Assembly: GCA_050485385.1 (NCBI GenBank)
Contig: JBJHBG010000041.1
Location: 1-37,209, forward strand
Direction of reading: 5' to 3'
Length of the DNA: 37,209 nucleotides
Source of the DNA: RECO01 sp050485385
GTDB lineage: Bacteria; Pseudomonadota; Alphaproteobacteria; Geminicoccales; Geminicoccaceae
Position 1 is the first letter of the stretch; each line of letters starts with the position of its first letter. Both the position numbers and the translations under genes were made by a program. The notes beneath the pieces were generated by a model. The model saw only the letters and a list, made by a program, of their open reading frames with translations, was not told the origin of the DNA and ran no database searches. Positions 8,700 to 16,818 of this stretch are shown one piece after another.

Positions 8700-9586
8700 A
8701 AAACCGCACTCCCCGACGTGCTAGTCCGCTCCTTGGCGAACAGATAGCATCCACAGCCCCAGTTTTGCTGATCGACCAATTCCGGCGTAGCATTACCAAT
8801 CAAGCCGGCCGCCGCCCCGCGGTCGGTCAACAGATCGAAGCTGACCAGCCGCAGCCCTGCAAACATGTCGACCACTTGCTGATAAGCGTAGATGCGATGG
8901 GCGTTGAAGGCGACCTTGGGACGGCCGACGGGTACGACCACCAAGAGCTGTCCCGCGGGTTCGACAACCCGCATCAGTTCGGTCGCAGCTCGGCGATCGC
9001 CAAGACTGTCGATCGGGTCGCCGTATCGACCCAAGCCGATGTGCTCGAGGACGTGCATACAGGACAGCGACGGCACGCTATCGTCCGCGAAAGGCAGCGC
9101 CAACAGGTCTGCGGTTCCGACCTGTAATCCAGGTAAGGCGATGTCGGGCTTGCGGTAGTCATAGTGGGTGATCGGCACCCAGGCGGACGCCATGCCGACG
9201 AACTGCATACTCGACCCGATGTCCACGTGGTGCGCAGGTTTGCAGTCGGCCAGCACCCGGCACGCCCAGCTACAGTGATAAGTGTAATGTGGTTCATAGT
9301 TGACCGTACTGGATGCCTCATGTGCGATGAGAAAGCGATCCCGCCAAGCTGGCGGCGCCATACCCCGGCGCACAGCGTCGGCGCAATATTGGCGATAGGC
9401 AGCGTGGAGCGCCTTCACCTCGCGAAAGCGTCTCACGAGCCGCCGACGGCGCCAGAAGCGACGCACCTCAGCCGTTAGTTCTTTCAGGGCTGCGCCGGTG
9501 TCTTGCCAATCGTAAGGTTGCATCTCGATCCCGCACGCACTGTACAGCGCTACGAACAAGGCGTCGCCAAGCGCCGCCCGCCACAT
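8693..9586 (-). CDS. DUF268 family protein, methyltransferase-like; first gene of the glycan operon
   Basis: The 297-residue protein has a degenerate SAM-type core: HVDIGSSMQFVGMAS for motif I, LPFADDSVPSLSCMHVLEHIG, and LMRVVEPAGQLLVVVP. This resembles DUF268 proteins, often found with glycosyltransferases. The HVLEH pattern is typical of class I methyltransferases, but no substrate is known. I start it at the ATG at 9586 (MWRAALGD); the open frame runs to 9868 but the added residues are Arg/Pro-rich and not protein-like. No strong ribosome-binding site is visible. As the first gene it should lie closest to the operon promoter, in the gap shared with proS. Confidence 0.7.
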   Translation of the reverse strand: MWRAALGDALFVALYSACGIEMQPYDWQDTGAALKELTAEVRRFWRRRRLVRRFREVKALHAAYRQYCADAVRRGMAPPAWRDRFLIAHEASSTVNYEPHYTYHCSWACRVLADCKPAHHVDIGSSMQFVGMASAWVPITHYDYRKPDIALPGLQVGTADLLALPFADDSVPSLSCMHVLEHIGLGRYGDPIDSLGDRRAATELMRVVEPAGQLLVVVPVGRPKVAFNAHRIYAYQQVVDMFAGLRLVSFDLLTDRGAAAGLIGNATPELVDQQNWGCGCYLFAKERTSTSGSAVLC

Positions 9587-9870
9587 CGTAGGTCCGTGAG
9601 GCGGGAGACGAACCCTGGAATGGAGACGCGGGCGCCCTTCGCTCAACCCACCATTTCGTCGATCTGCGTGGTCCGGGTGCGGTGCGGTCCATAGGCCGAG
9701 ATGCCCCATCGCCCGGCGATCTACGGTCGCAGGCTTCGCTCCGCCATCCGTGCGGCTGCGGCAAGGGAACGACGCGGCAAGGCGCGGGGCGTTGCGTTCG
9801 CGCGTCCACCTACCTACAGTCCGGCGCGCTTCGACGCCCGCCCGCTGACGCCCGATCGCGAAAGCCAACC
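9587..9870. promoter_or_regulatory. Divergent intergenic region between glycan operon and proS
   Basis: This 284-base gap holds no convincing gene. On the plus strand TTGCGT (9792-9797), 17 bases, then TACAGT (9815-9820) form a plausible housekeeping promoter about 50 bases before proS. I found no equally clear promoter for the minus-strand operon. Confidence 0.35.
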
Positions 9871-11160
9871 ATGCGCCTCTCCGCCTATTTTCTGCCCCTG
9901 CTCAAGGAAAGTCCGGCCGACGCCCAGATCGTCTCGCACCAGCTGATGCTGCGGGCGGGCATGGTCCGGCAGCTCTCGGCCGGCATCTACTCGTGGCTGC
10001 CGCTCGGTTACGCCGTGCTCCGCCGGGTCGAGCAGATCGTGCGCGAGGAGATGGAGCGCGCCGGCTGCCAGGAGATCCTGATGCCGAGCGTGCAGCCGGC
10101 GGAGCTGTGGCAGGAGAGCGGGCGCTACGAGGCCTATGGCAAGGAGATGCTGCGCTTCGACGACCGCCACGAGCGGCCGATGCTGCTCGGCCCCACCCAC
10201 GAGGAAGTGGTCACCGACATCTTCCGCCGCTGCATCCGCAGCTACCGCGACCTGCCGCAGAACCTGTTCCAGATCCAGTGGAAGTTCAGGGACGAGATCC
10301 GCCCCCGCTTCGGGGTCATGCGCGGCCGCGAATTCCTCATGAAGGACAACTACTCGTTCGACCTCGACCTCGCCGGGGCGAAGAAGTCTTACGACAACAT
10401 GTTCCATGCGTACTTGCGCACCTTCAAGCGGATGGGACTGACGGCCATTCCGATGCGCGCCGACAGCGGGGCCATCGGCGGCGACATGAGCCACGAGTTC
10501 CAGATCCTGGCGTCGACCGGCGAAAGTGCGGTCTATTTCGATGCCGCCTTCGAGGAAGTGGATTTCTTCGCCGACGACCTCGACATCGCCCCCCTGAAGG
10601 CGCTTTACGCCGCCACCGACGAGGAGCACGACGCGGCCAAGTGCCCGGTACCGGCGGAGCGGCTGCGGCAGGGCCGCGGCATCGAGGTCGGCCACATCTT
10701 CTATTTCGGCACGAAGTACTCGAAGGCCCTGGGCGCCACCGTCGCCGGCCCGAGTGGCGAGGACGTCACCGTCGAGATGGGCAGCTACGGCATCGGCGTG
10801 TCGCGGCTGGTCGGCGCGTTGATCGAGGCCCACCACGACGACAAGGGCATCGTCTGGCCCGAGAGCGTGGCCCCCTTCCGGATCGGGCTGATCAACCTCC
10901 GCACCAGCGACGAGCCCTGCACCGCGATGACCGGCGACCTCTACGCCAAGCTGACCAAGGCCGGCATCGCTACGCTCTACGACGACCGCAACGAGAGCCC
11001 TGGCGTCAAGTTCGCCACCATGGAGCTGATCGGCCTGCCGTATCAGGTCATCGTCGGCCCGCGCGGGGTCAAGGCCGGCATCGTCGAGGTCAAGGACCGC
11101 CGCACCGGCGAGACGGTCGAGTTGAGCCCCGACGCGGTGCTCGAGCGGTTCGCCTCCTGA
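9871..11160 (+). CDS. proS: Prolyl-tRNA synthetase, short alphaproteobacterial type
   Basis: ProS joins proline to tRNA-Pro in the cytoplasm. The 429-residue protein shows the class II core: MRLSAYFLPLLKE at the start, TxE-like GPTHEEVVTDIF, motif 2 around QIQWKFRDEIRPRFGVMRGREF, motif 3 with GSYGIGVSRLVGAL, and a C-terminal anticodon-binding domain from about residue 335. It lacks the roughly 180-residue editing insertion found in E. coli ProRS, which is normal for alphaproteobacteria. The ATG begins a standard N-terminus; the longer upstream frame is not conserved-looking. It heads the proS-lolC-lolD-dnaE operon and ends two bases before the lolC start. Confidence 0.97.
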   Translation: MRLSAYFLPLLKESPADAQIVSHQLMLRAGMVRQLSAGIYSWLPLGYAVLRRVEQIVREEMERAGCQEILMPSVQPAELWQESGRYEAYGKEMLRFDDRHERPMLLGPTHEEVVTDIFRRCIRSYRDLPQNLFQIQWKFRDEIRPRFGVMRGREFLMKDNYSFDLDLAGAKKSYDNMFHAYLRTFKRMGLTAIPMRADSGAIGGDMSHEFQILASTGESAVYFDAAFEEVDFFADDLDIAPLKALYAATDEEHDAAKCPVPAERLRQGRGIEVGHIFYFGTKYSKALGATVAGPSGEDVTVEMGSYGIGVSRLVGALIEAHHDDKGIVWPESVAPFRIGLINLRTSDEPCTAMTGDLYAKLTKAGIATLYDDRNESPGVKFATMELIGLPYQVIVGPRGVKAGIVEVKDRRTGETVELSPDAVLERFAS

Positions 11161-11162
11161 GC

Positions 11163-12407
11163 GTGTTCGGACCCGCCGAGCGTTGGGTCGCCGGGCGCTA
11201 TCTGCGCCCCACCCGCGAGCATGGCTTCGTCTCGGTCATCACCATCTTCGCGCTCACGGGCATCGCCCTCGGCGTCGGCACGCTGATCGTCGTGCTGGCG
11301 GTGATGAACGGCTTTCGTGCCGAGCTGCTCGACCGGGTGCTCGGCCTCAACGGTCACGTCACGGTGCAGGCCGGCCCCGAGGGCATCCGCGGCTACGACG
11401 ACGTGGTGGCGAGCGTGATGCGGGTGCCGCAGGTGCGCGCGGTCACGCCGTTCATCGAGGGCCAGGCGATGGCGACCGCCAACGGGGTTGCCAGCGGCAC
11501 GCTGGTCCGCGGCATGCGCAAGGCGGACCTGGAGCTGCGCGCCTATCTCGCCGAGCACATCCGCTCCGGCTCGCTGGAGGACTTCGACGACAGCGAGAAA
11601 GTGGTGATCGGCGTGCGCATGGCGCGGCGGATGGGGCTGATGGTCGGCGATCCGATCACGCTGATCGCTCCGGACGGCCCGGCCACGCCGTTCGGCACCA
11701 TGCCGCGCGTGGTCGGCTACCAAGTCGGCGCCATCTTCGACGTCGGCATGTACGAATACGACAACGCGGTGATCTTCATGCCGCTGCGCGCCGCCCAAAT
11801 CTATTTCGACCTCGAGAACCGGGTGAATGCGATCGACGCCTTCGTCGTCGACCCGGAGCGGGTGCGCGCGAGCCGGGCCCTGATCCAGGCCGCCGTCGGC
11901 AACCGCGGCTGGGTCACCACCTGGGAGGAGGTCAACGCCCAGTTCTTCAACGCGTTGCAGGTCGAGCGCAACGTCATGTTCCTGATCCTCACCCTGATCA
12001 TCCTGGTCGCCGCCTTCAACATCATCACCGGGCTCACGATGCTGGTGCGCTCGAAGGGCCGCGACATCGCCATCCTTCGCACCATGGGGGCCACGCGCGG
12101 GGCGATCATGCGCATCTTCTTCATGGCCGGCATGACCATCGGCACCGTCGGCACCGCCATCGGCTTCGCCCTCGGCCTCGCCTTCGCGAGCAACATCGAC
12201 GCGATCCGCCAGACGCTGGAGCGGCTGACGGGTGCCGAGCTCTGGGCTGCGGAGATCCGCTTCCTCTCCCAGCTGCCGGCGCGGGTCGAGCCGATGGACG
12301 TGGCGAGCGTGGTCTTGATGGCGCTCGGGCTGTCGCTCCTCGCCACCTTGATCCCGTCCTGGCGGGCCGCCCGCCTCGACCCGGTCGAAGCCCTGCGGCG
12401 GGAGTAG
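11163..12407 (+). CDS. lolC: Lipoprotein-releasing ABC transporter permease LolC/E
   Basis: This is the membrane subunit of the LolCDE complex, which extracts lipoproteins from the inner membrane for delivery to LolA. The 414-residue protein has one N-terminal membrane helix (about 23-48), a large periplasmic domain, and three C-terminal helices: FLILTLIILVAAFNI, then a Gly-rich segment after IMRIFFMAG, then VASVVLMALGLSLLATL. This is the FtsX/MacB-type layout. GFVSVITIFALTGIALGVG is typical for the family. It starts at a GTG just after the proS stop. One LolC/E-type gene sits beside lolD here, as in many alphaproteobacteria. Confidence 0.95.
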   Translation: MFGPAERWVAGRYLRPTREHGFVSVITIFALTGIALGVGTLIVVLAVMNGFRAELLDRVLGLNGHVTVQAGPEGIRGYDDVVASVMRVPQVRAVTPFIEGQAMATANGVASGTLVRGMRKADLELRAYLAEHIRSGSLEDFDDSEKVVIGVRMARRMGLMVGDPITLIAPDGPATPFGTMPRVVGYQVGAIFDVGMYEYDNAVIFMPLRAAQIYFDLENRVNAIDAFVVDPERVRASRALIQAAVGNRGWVTTWEEVNAQFFNALQVERNVMFLILTLIILVAAFNIITGLTMLVRSKGRDIAILRTMGATRGAIMRIFFMAGMTIGTVGTAIGFALGLAFASNIDAIRQTLERLTGAELWAAEIRFLSQLPARVEPMDVASVVLMALGLSLLATLIPSWRAARLDPVEALRRE

Positions 12408-12411
12408 GACG

Positions 12412-13110
12412 CTGAGCGCACCCGCCCTCGCCCTGGACAACGTCCGCCGCAGCTTCGAGCAGGCGGGGGCGCGCATCGACGTTTTGCAGGGGATCGACCT
12501 GGAGGTCCGCCGCGGCGAACTAGTGGCGCTGGTCGGCGTCTCCGGCGCCGGCAAGTCGACGCTGTTGCACATCGCGGGCCTGCTCGAGCGGCCGGACAAG
12601 GGCGAGGTGCGCATCCTCGGCGAAGCCACCTCCAGCCGGCGCGACCGCGGTCGCACCCGGTTGCGGCGCGAGACCATCGGCTTCGTCTACCAGTTCCACC
12701 ATCTCTTGCCCGAGTTCGGCGCGCTGGAGAACGTGGTGCTGCCGCTGCGCCTCGCCGGCCGCACCAAGGCCCAGGCCACCGAGCGCGCCCGTATGCTGTT
12801 GGAGGGCTTCGGCCTCGGCGCGCGGCTCCACCACCGCCCGACCCAGCTCTCGGGCGGCGAGCAGCAGCGCGTCGCCATGGCGCGGGCCCTCGCCAACGCC
12901 CCGGCGCTGGTGCTGGCCGACGAGCCCACCGGCAATCTGGACGAGGGCACGGCAGCCACGGTGTTCGCGGCCTTCCGCCAGGTCCTGAAGGAGGCGGACG
13001 CGGGGGCGGTGGTCGCCACCCACGACCGGCGGCTGGCGGCCACGCTCGACCGCGTCTACGAATTGCGTCAGGGCCACCTGCACGACCTCGCACCCGGAGC
13101 CGGCACATGA
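12412..13110 (+). CDS. lolD: Lipoprotein-releasing ABC transporter ATPase LolD, probable CTG start
   Basis: LolD powers lipoprotein release with LolC/E. The 232-residue protein has Walker A GVSGAGKST, the signature LSGGEQQRVAMARAL, and Walker B LVLADEPTGNLD with a following THD switch. The N-terminal strand LALDNVRRSFEQAG and IDVLQGIDLEVRRGE are expected family sequence, but the only ATG/GTG/TTG-type codon near them is TTG at 12484, which would remove them. In frame upstream, CTG at 12412 has GGAG (12401-12404) seven bases before it and lies just after the lolC stop, so I use it. It ends in an ATGA overlap with dnaE. Confidence 0.93.
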   Translation: MSAPALALDNVRRSFEQAGARIDVLQGIDLEVRRGELVALVGVSGAGKSTLLHIAGLLERPDKGEVRILGEATSSRRDRGRTRLRRETIGFVYQFHHLLPEFGALENVVLPLRLAGRTKAQATERARMLLEGFGLGARLHHRPTQLSGGEQQRVAMARALANAPALVLADEPTGNLDEGTAATVFAAFRQVLKEADAGAVVATHDRRLAATLDRVYELRQGHLHDLAPGAGT

Positions 13111-16100
13111 GCCACGCGCCGTTCGTCCACCTGCGCGTCCGCACCTGCTGGTCGCTGCTCGAGAGCACGGTGCGGCCGAAGGAGCTGGTCGCCGCCTGTC
13201 GGGCCGAGCGCATGCCGGCGGTCGCCATGACCGACCACGCCACCCTGTTCGGCGCGTTCGACTTCGGCAAGACGGCGGCGGCAGGCGGCGTCCAGCCCAT
13301 CGTCGGCTGCCTTCTCCCGGTCACCCTCGCTACCACCGAACGCGGCGAGCCGATCGCCGGCGAGGTGGTGCTGCTCTGCCAGAACGAGACCGGCTACGGC
13401 TCGCTGCTCCAACTCGTCGCCAAGGCCTATCTCGACGGCGAGCCGCGCGAGGTCTGGGTCGACCTCGCCACCCTCTGCCAGCACCATGCGGGCCTCGTGC
13501 TGCTCACGGGCGGGCCCGACGGCGCGCTCGGCAAGCTGCTCCAGGCGGGCCAGGACGCGGCGGCCCGCGGCGCCCTCGAACGCATCGCCGCCCGCTTCGC
13601 CGGGCGCACCTACGTCGAGCTGATCCGCGCCGGCACGGACGCCGAGGCCAGGTGCGAGCCCTGGTTCGTCGAGCGGGCCTACGCGCTGGACCTGCCGCTG
13701 GTTGCCACCAACGACGTGCGCTTCCTCGCGGCCGCCGACCACCGCCCGCACGACGCGCTGGTCTGCATCGCCACCGGCCGCCGGCTGGTCGAGGAGGAGC
13801 GCCCGCGCGTCGCCGCCGAGCACCGCTTCAAGAGTGCGGCCGAGATGCAGGCGCTGTTCGAGGACCTGCCCGAGGCGGTGGCCAACACGCTGGTCGTGGC
13901 CCAGCGCTGCGCCTTCAGGATCGCGGAGCGAAAGCCCATCCTGCCGCCGTTCGCCGTCGGCGTGGGCCGCGACGAGGCGGAAGAGTTGCGCGTCCAGGCG
14001 CGGGATGGCCTCGAGCGGCGGCTCGACCGCCACGTCCGCCCCAACCTCGCGGGCGACGTCGAGACCGAGCTCCGGCGCTATCGCGAGCGCCTCGAGTTCG
14101 AGCTCGACGTCATCGTGCAGATGCAGTTTCCGGGCTACTTCCTGATCGTCTCGGACTTCATCCGCTGGGCCAAGGCAGAAGGGATTGCCGTCGGGCCGGG
14201 GCGCGGCTCCGGCGCCGGCTCGGTCGCGGCCTGGGCGCTCGAGATCACCGACCTCGACCCGTTGCGTTTCGGCCTCCTGTTCGAGCGCTTCCTCAACCCC
14301 GAGCGTGTGTCGATGCCGGACTTCGACATCGACTTCTGCCAGGACCGCCGCGACGAAGTCATTCGCTACGTGGCCGACAAATACGGCGCCGACCGGGTGG
14401 CGCACATCATCACCTTCGGCCGGCTCCAGGCCCGCGCGGTGGTGCGCGACGTCGGCCGCGTCATGGGCCTGCCCTACGGCCAGGTCGACCGCATCTCCAA
14501 GCTGATCCCGCACAACCCGGCCGATCCGCCGACCATCGAGCAGGCACTGGCGATGGAGCCACGGCTCGACCAGGAGCGCCGCCAGGACGACCAGATCGCC
14601 GATCTGATCGACATGGCGCGGAAGCTCGAGGGGCTGCCCCGGCATGCCTCCACCCACGCCGCGGGCGTCGTCATCGGCGACCGCCCCCTGGCCGAGCTGG
14701 TGCCGCTCTACCGCGACCCGCGCTCGCCCATGCCGGTGACGCAGTTCGACATGAAGGCCGCGGAGAAGGTCGGGCTCGTCAAGTTCGACTTCCTCGGCCT
14801 CACCACCCTTACCCTCCTGCGGACGGCCGAGCGCCTGGTCAACGAGGTGCTCGGGGCACCTCTGGTCCTCGACGACCTGCCGCTGGACGACCCCGCAGCT
14901 TATGCGGTGATGGCCAGGGCCGACACCAACAACGTGTTCCAGCTCGAGTCCGGCGGCATGAAGGCGGCTCTGAGGGAGCTGAAGCCCGACTGCTTCGAGG
15001 ACATCATCGCCATGGTGTCGCTCTACCGGCCGGGGCCGATGGACAACATCCCCCGCTACATCGCCGTCAAGCACGGCCGCGAGGACCCGGCCTATCTGCA
15101 CCCCAAGCTCGAGCCGATCCTGAAGGAGACCAACGGCGTCATCATCTACCAGGAGCAGGTGATGCAGATCGCCCGCGACCTGGCAGGATACTCGCTCGGC
15201 GGCGCCGACCTGTTGCGCCGGGCGATGGGCAAGAAGATCAAGGCGGAGATGGATCAGCAGCGCGAGGTCTTCGTCACCGGGGCCGTCGCGCGCGGCCTGC
15301 CCGACGGCCTCGCCAACACCATCTTCGACCAGGTGGCGAAGTTTGCCTCCTACGGCTTCAACAAGAGCCACGCCGCAGCCTATGCGCTCTTGGCCTACCA
15401 GACGGCCTACGTGAAGGCACACCATCCGCTCGCCTTCTTTGCCGCGGCGATGACCATGGACCGCGGCAACCACGCACGGCTCGCCAATGCCCGAGAGGAG
15501 ATGGTCCGCCTCGGCATCCCGCTGCTTGGCCCCGACGTGAACCGTTCGGGCGTGATGTTCGCCATCGAGACGGTCGACCGCGAGGACGGCACGCGCGGCC
15601 CCGGTGCGGTCCGCTTCGCGCTGGCCGCCATCAAGGGCGTGGGCGAGCAGGCGATGGCGGCCCTGGTCGACGAGCGCGACGCGAACGGCCCCTTCGCCGA
15701 CCTCTTCGACCTCGCCGCCAGGCTCGGCCCGAAGGTGCTCAATCGACGGCTGTTGGAGGGGCTGATCCGCGCCGGCGCCCTCGACGGCTTCGGGCCGAAC
15801 CGCGCGGTCCACCTCGCCGCGATCGACGCGGCGCTGCGCTACGGTGCGGCGATGGCCGACGCGCAGGTGGCCGATCAGGCGGGGCTGTTCGACCACTTCG
15901 GCGCCGACGTCGCCATTCCCCGGCCCAAGCTGCCGGACGTAGCGCCCTTGCCGCAGCTCCAGGTGCTGGAGGAGGAGCACGCCGTTTTGGGCTTCTTCCT
16001 CTCGGCCCATCCGCTCGACGGCTGCCGGGCGGCTCTCGACCGCATCGGCGTCGCCGCCATCGCCGAACTGGTGCCGCTCGTCACCGACGGGCGTCAGCGG

Positions 16101-16589
16101 ATCGTCAAGCTCGCGGGCATCGTCACGGCCAAGCAGGAGCGCAACGGCGCGCGCGGTCGCTTCGCCTTCGTCACCCTTTCCGACCCGAGCGGCCAGGTCG
16201 AGATCACCGTCTACGGCGACCTGTTGGCCCAGGTGCGCGAGCTGTTCGAAAAGACCGATCCCTTGGTCCTCCACGTCGAGGCGCGAGCCGACGGTGACGA
16301 CCTCCGCCTCATCGCCCAGGACGCCGTGCCGATGGCCGAAGCGCTCGACGGTACGGCCTCCTGGGTCGAGATCGAGGTCGACCTCGCCGAACGCGCGGTG
16401 ATCGACCGGGTTCTCGCCAAGCTCTCGCCCGCCGCCCAGGGTGCAGCCCGCGTCCGCCTCGTCGTCCCCGGCGCCGAGCCGACGGAGCGCGTCGTCCTCC
16501 AGTTGCCGGACACCGCCGTCCTGGCCTTCGCCCAACGCGCCGACGTCGCCGCCCTCCAAGGCGTGCGTGCGGTCACGGATGTCCGCTGA
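13107..16589 (+). CDS. dnaE: DNA polymerase III subunit alpha
   Basis: The replicative polymerase of 1160 residues has normal DnaE1 length. The N-terminal PHP domain (about 1-280) is followed by the polymerase core with GPGRGSGAGSVAAW near 366, the catalytic PDFDIDF with D405 and D407, and a third acid at about D561 in KFDFLGLTT. A helix-hairpin-helix region and an OB fold (LAGIVTAKQERNGARGRFAF) follow. The PHP start reads HLRVRTCWSLLE, so the histidines of the usual PHP metal site are replaced here, while TDH is retained; PHP catalysis is probably lost. It overlaps lolD by four bases. A weak GC hairpin follows the stop. Confidence 0.97.
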   Translation: MSHAPFVHLRVRTCWSLLESTVRPKELVAACRAERMPAVAMTDHATLFGAFDFGKTAAAGGVQPIVGCLLPVTLATTERGEPIAGEVVLLCQNETGYGSLLQLVAKAYLDGEPREVWVDLATLCQHHAGLVLLTGGPDGALGKLLQAGQDAAARGALERIAARFAGRTYVELIRAGTDAEARCEPWFVERAYALDLPLVATNDVRFLAAADHRPHDALVCIATGRRLVEEERPRVAAEHRFKSAAEMQALFEDLPEAVANTLVVAQRCAFRIAERKPILPPFAVGVGRDEAEELRVQARDGLERRLDRHVRPNLAGDVETELRRYRERLEFELDVIVQMQFPGYFLIVSDFIRWAKAEGIAVGPGRGSGAGSVAAWALEITDLDPLRFGLLFERFLNPERVSMPDFDIDFCQDRRDEVIRYVADKYGADRVAHIITFGRLQARAVVRDVGRVMGLPYGQVDRISKLIPHNPADPPTIEQALAMEPRLDQERRQDDQIADLIDMARKLEGLPRHASTHAAGVVIGDRPLAELVPLYRDPRSPMPVTQFDMKAAEKVGLVKFDFLGLTTLTLLRTAERLVNEVLGAPLVLDDLPLDDPAAYAVMARADTNNVFQLESGGMKAALRELKPDCFEDIIAMVSLYRPGPMDNIPRYIAVKHGREDPAYLHPKLEPILKETNGVIIYQEQVMQIARDLAGYSLGGADLLRRAMGKKIKAEMDQQREVFVTGAVARGLPDGLANTIFDQVAKFASYGFNKSHAAAYALLAYQTAYVKAHHPLAFFAAAMTMDRGNHARLANAREEMVRLGIPLLGPDVNRSGVMFAIETVDREDGTRGPGAVRFALAAIKGVGEQAMAALVDERDANGPFADLFDLAARLGPKVLNRRLLEGLIRAGALDGFGPNRAVHLAAIDAALRYGAAMADAQVADQAGLFDHFGADVAIPRPKLPDVAPLPQLQVLEEEHAVLGFFLSAHPLDGCRAALDRIGVAAIAELVPLVTDGRQRIVKLAGIVTAKQERNGARGRFAFVTLSDPSGQVEITVYGDLLAQVRELFEKTDPLVLHVEARADGDDLRLIAQDAVPMAEALDGTASWVEIEVDLAERAVIDRVLAKLSPAAQGAARVRLVVPGAEPTERVVLQLPDTAVLAFAQRADVAALQGVRAVTDVR

Positions 16590-16590
16590 C

Positions 16591-16606
16591 GGCCGAGACG
16601 GCGGCC
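16591..16606 (+). terminator. Weak GC stem-loop after dnaE
   Basis: GGCCG and CGGCC pair around a six-base loop right after the dnaE stop. There is no U-run, so it may only slow or trim the transcript. Confidence 0.25.
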
Positions 16607-16818
16607 TCCTATGGTCCTAAAGTCGAGGGTGACACCGCGGCGCAGCGTTCGGTCACTGAACCACGAGAGTCGATGGGCCCGCAATCACGGGTTCCGCCGG
16701 GGGTCGTTCCCGAGAGTCGGCAGCCAAGCCGACCGCGCAGAAGGGGTGACAGTCCCGACGGGCCGCCCAGCGAGGTCCGCTGCTCCACCCGAGTGGATCA
16801 GGATCAGGGAGCCTGAAC
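16607..16818 (+). promoter_or_regulatory. Leader of the sugar ABC operon with near-perfect palindrome
   Basis: This 212-base gap has no gene. GTTCGGTCACTGAAC (16647-16661) is nearly self-complementary (12 of 14 flanking positions), as expected for a dimeric repressor site. GTCGGC (16716-16721) and GCCGAC (16728-16733) form a perfect stem-loop nearer the gene. AGGGAG just before 16819 is the ribosome-binding site. Operator and stem roles are inferred; no regulator gene is adjacent. Confidence 0.3.

Noticed and set aside
9589..9868. 94-residue N-terminal extension of the DUF268 protein
   Set aside because: Arg/Pro-rich, no family similarity, and it would cover the proS promoter region.
13652..16297. 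881-codon plus-strand frame inside dnaE
   Set aside because: Arg/Pro/Gly-rich frame-shifted shadow of dnaE without any recognisable motif.
13068..16559. 1163-codon open frame antisense to dnaE
   Set aside because: It mirrors dnaE codons in high-GC DNA and its translation is a low-complexity Asp/Val/Gly/Arg mix with no domain; dnaE on the other strand is unmistakable.
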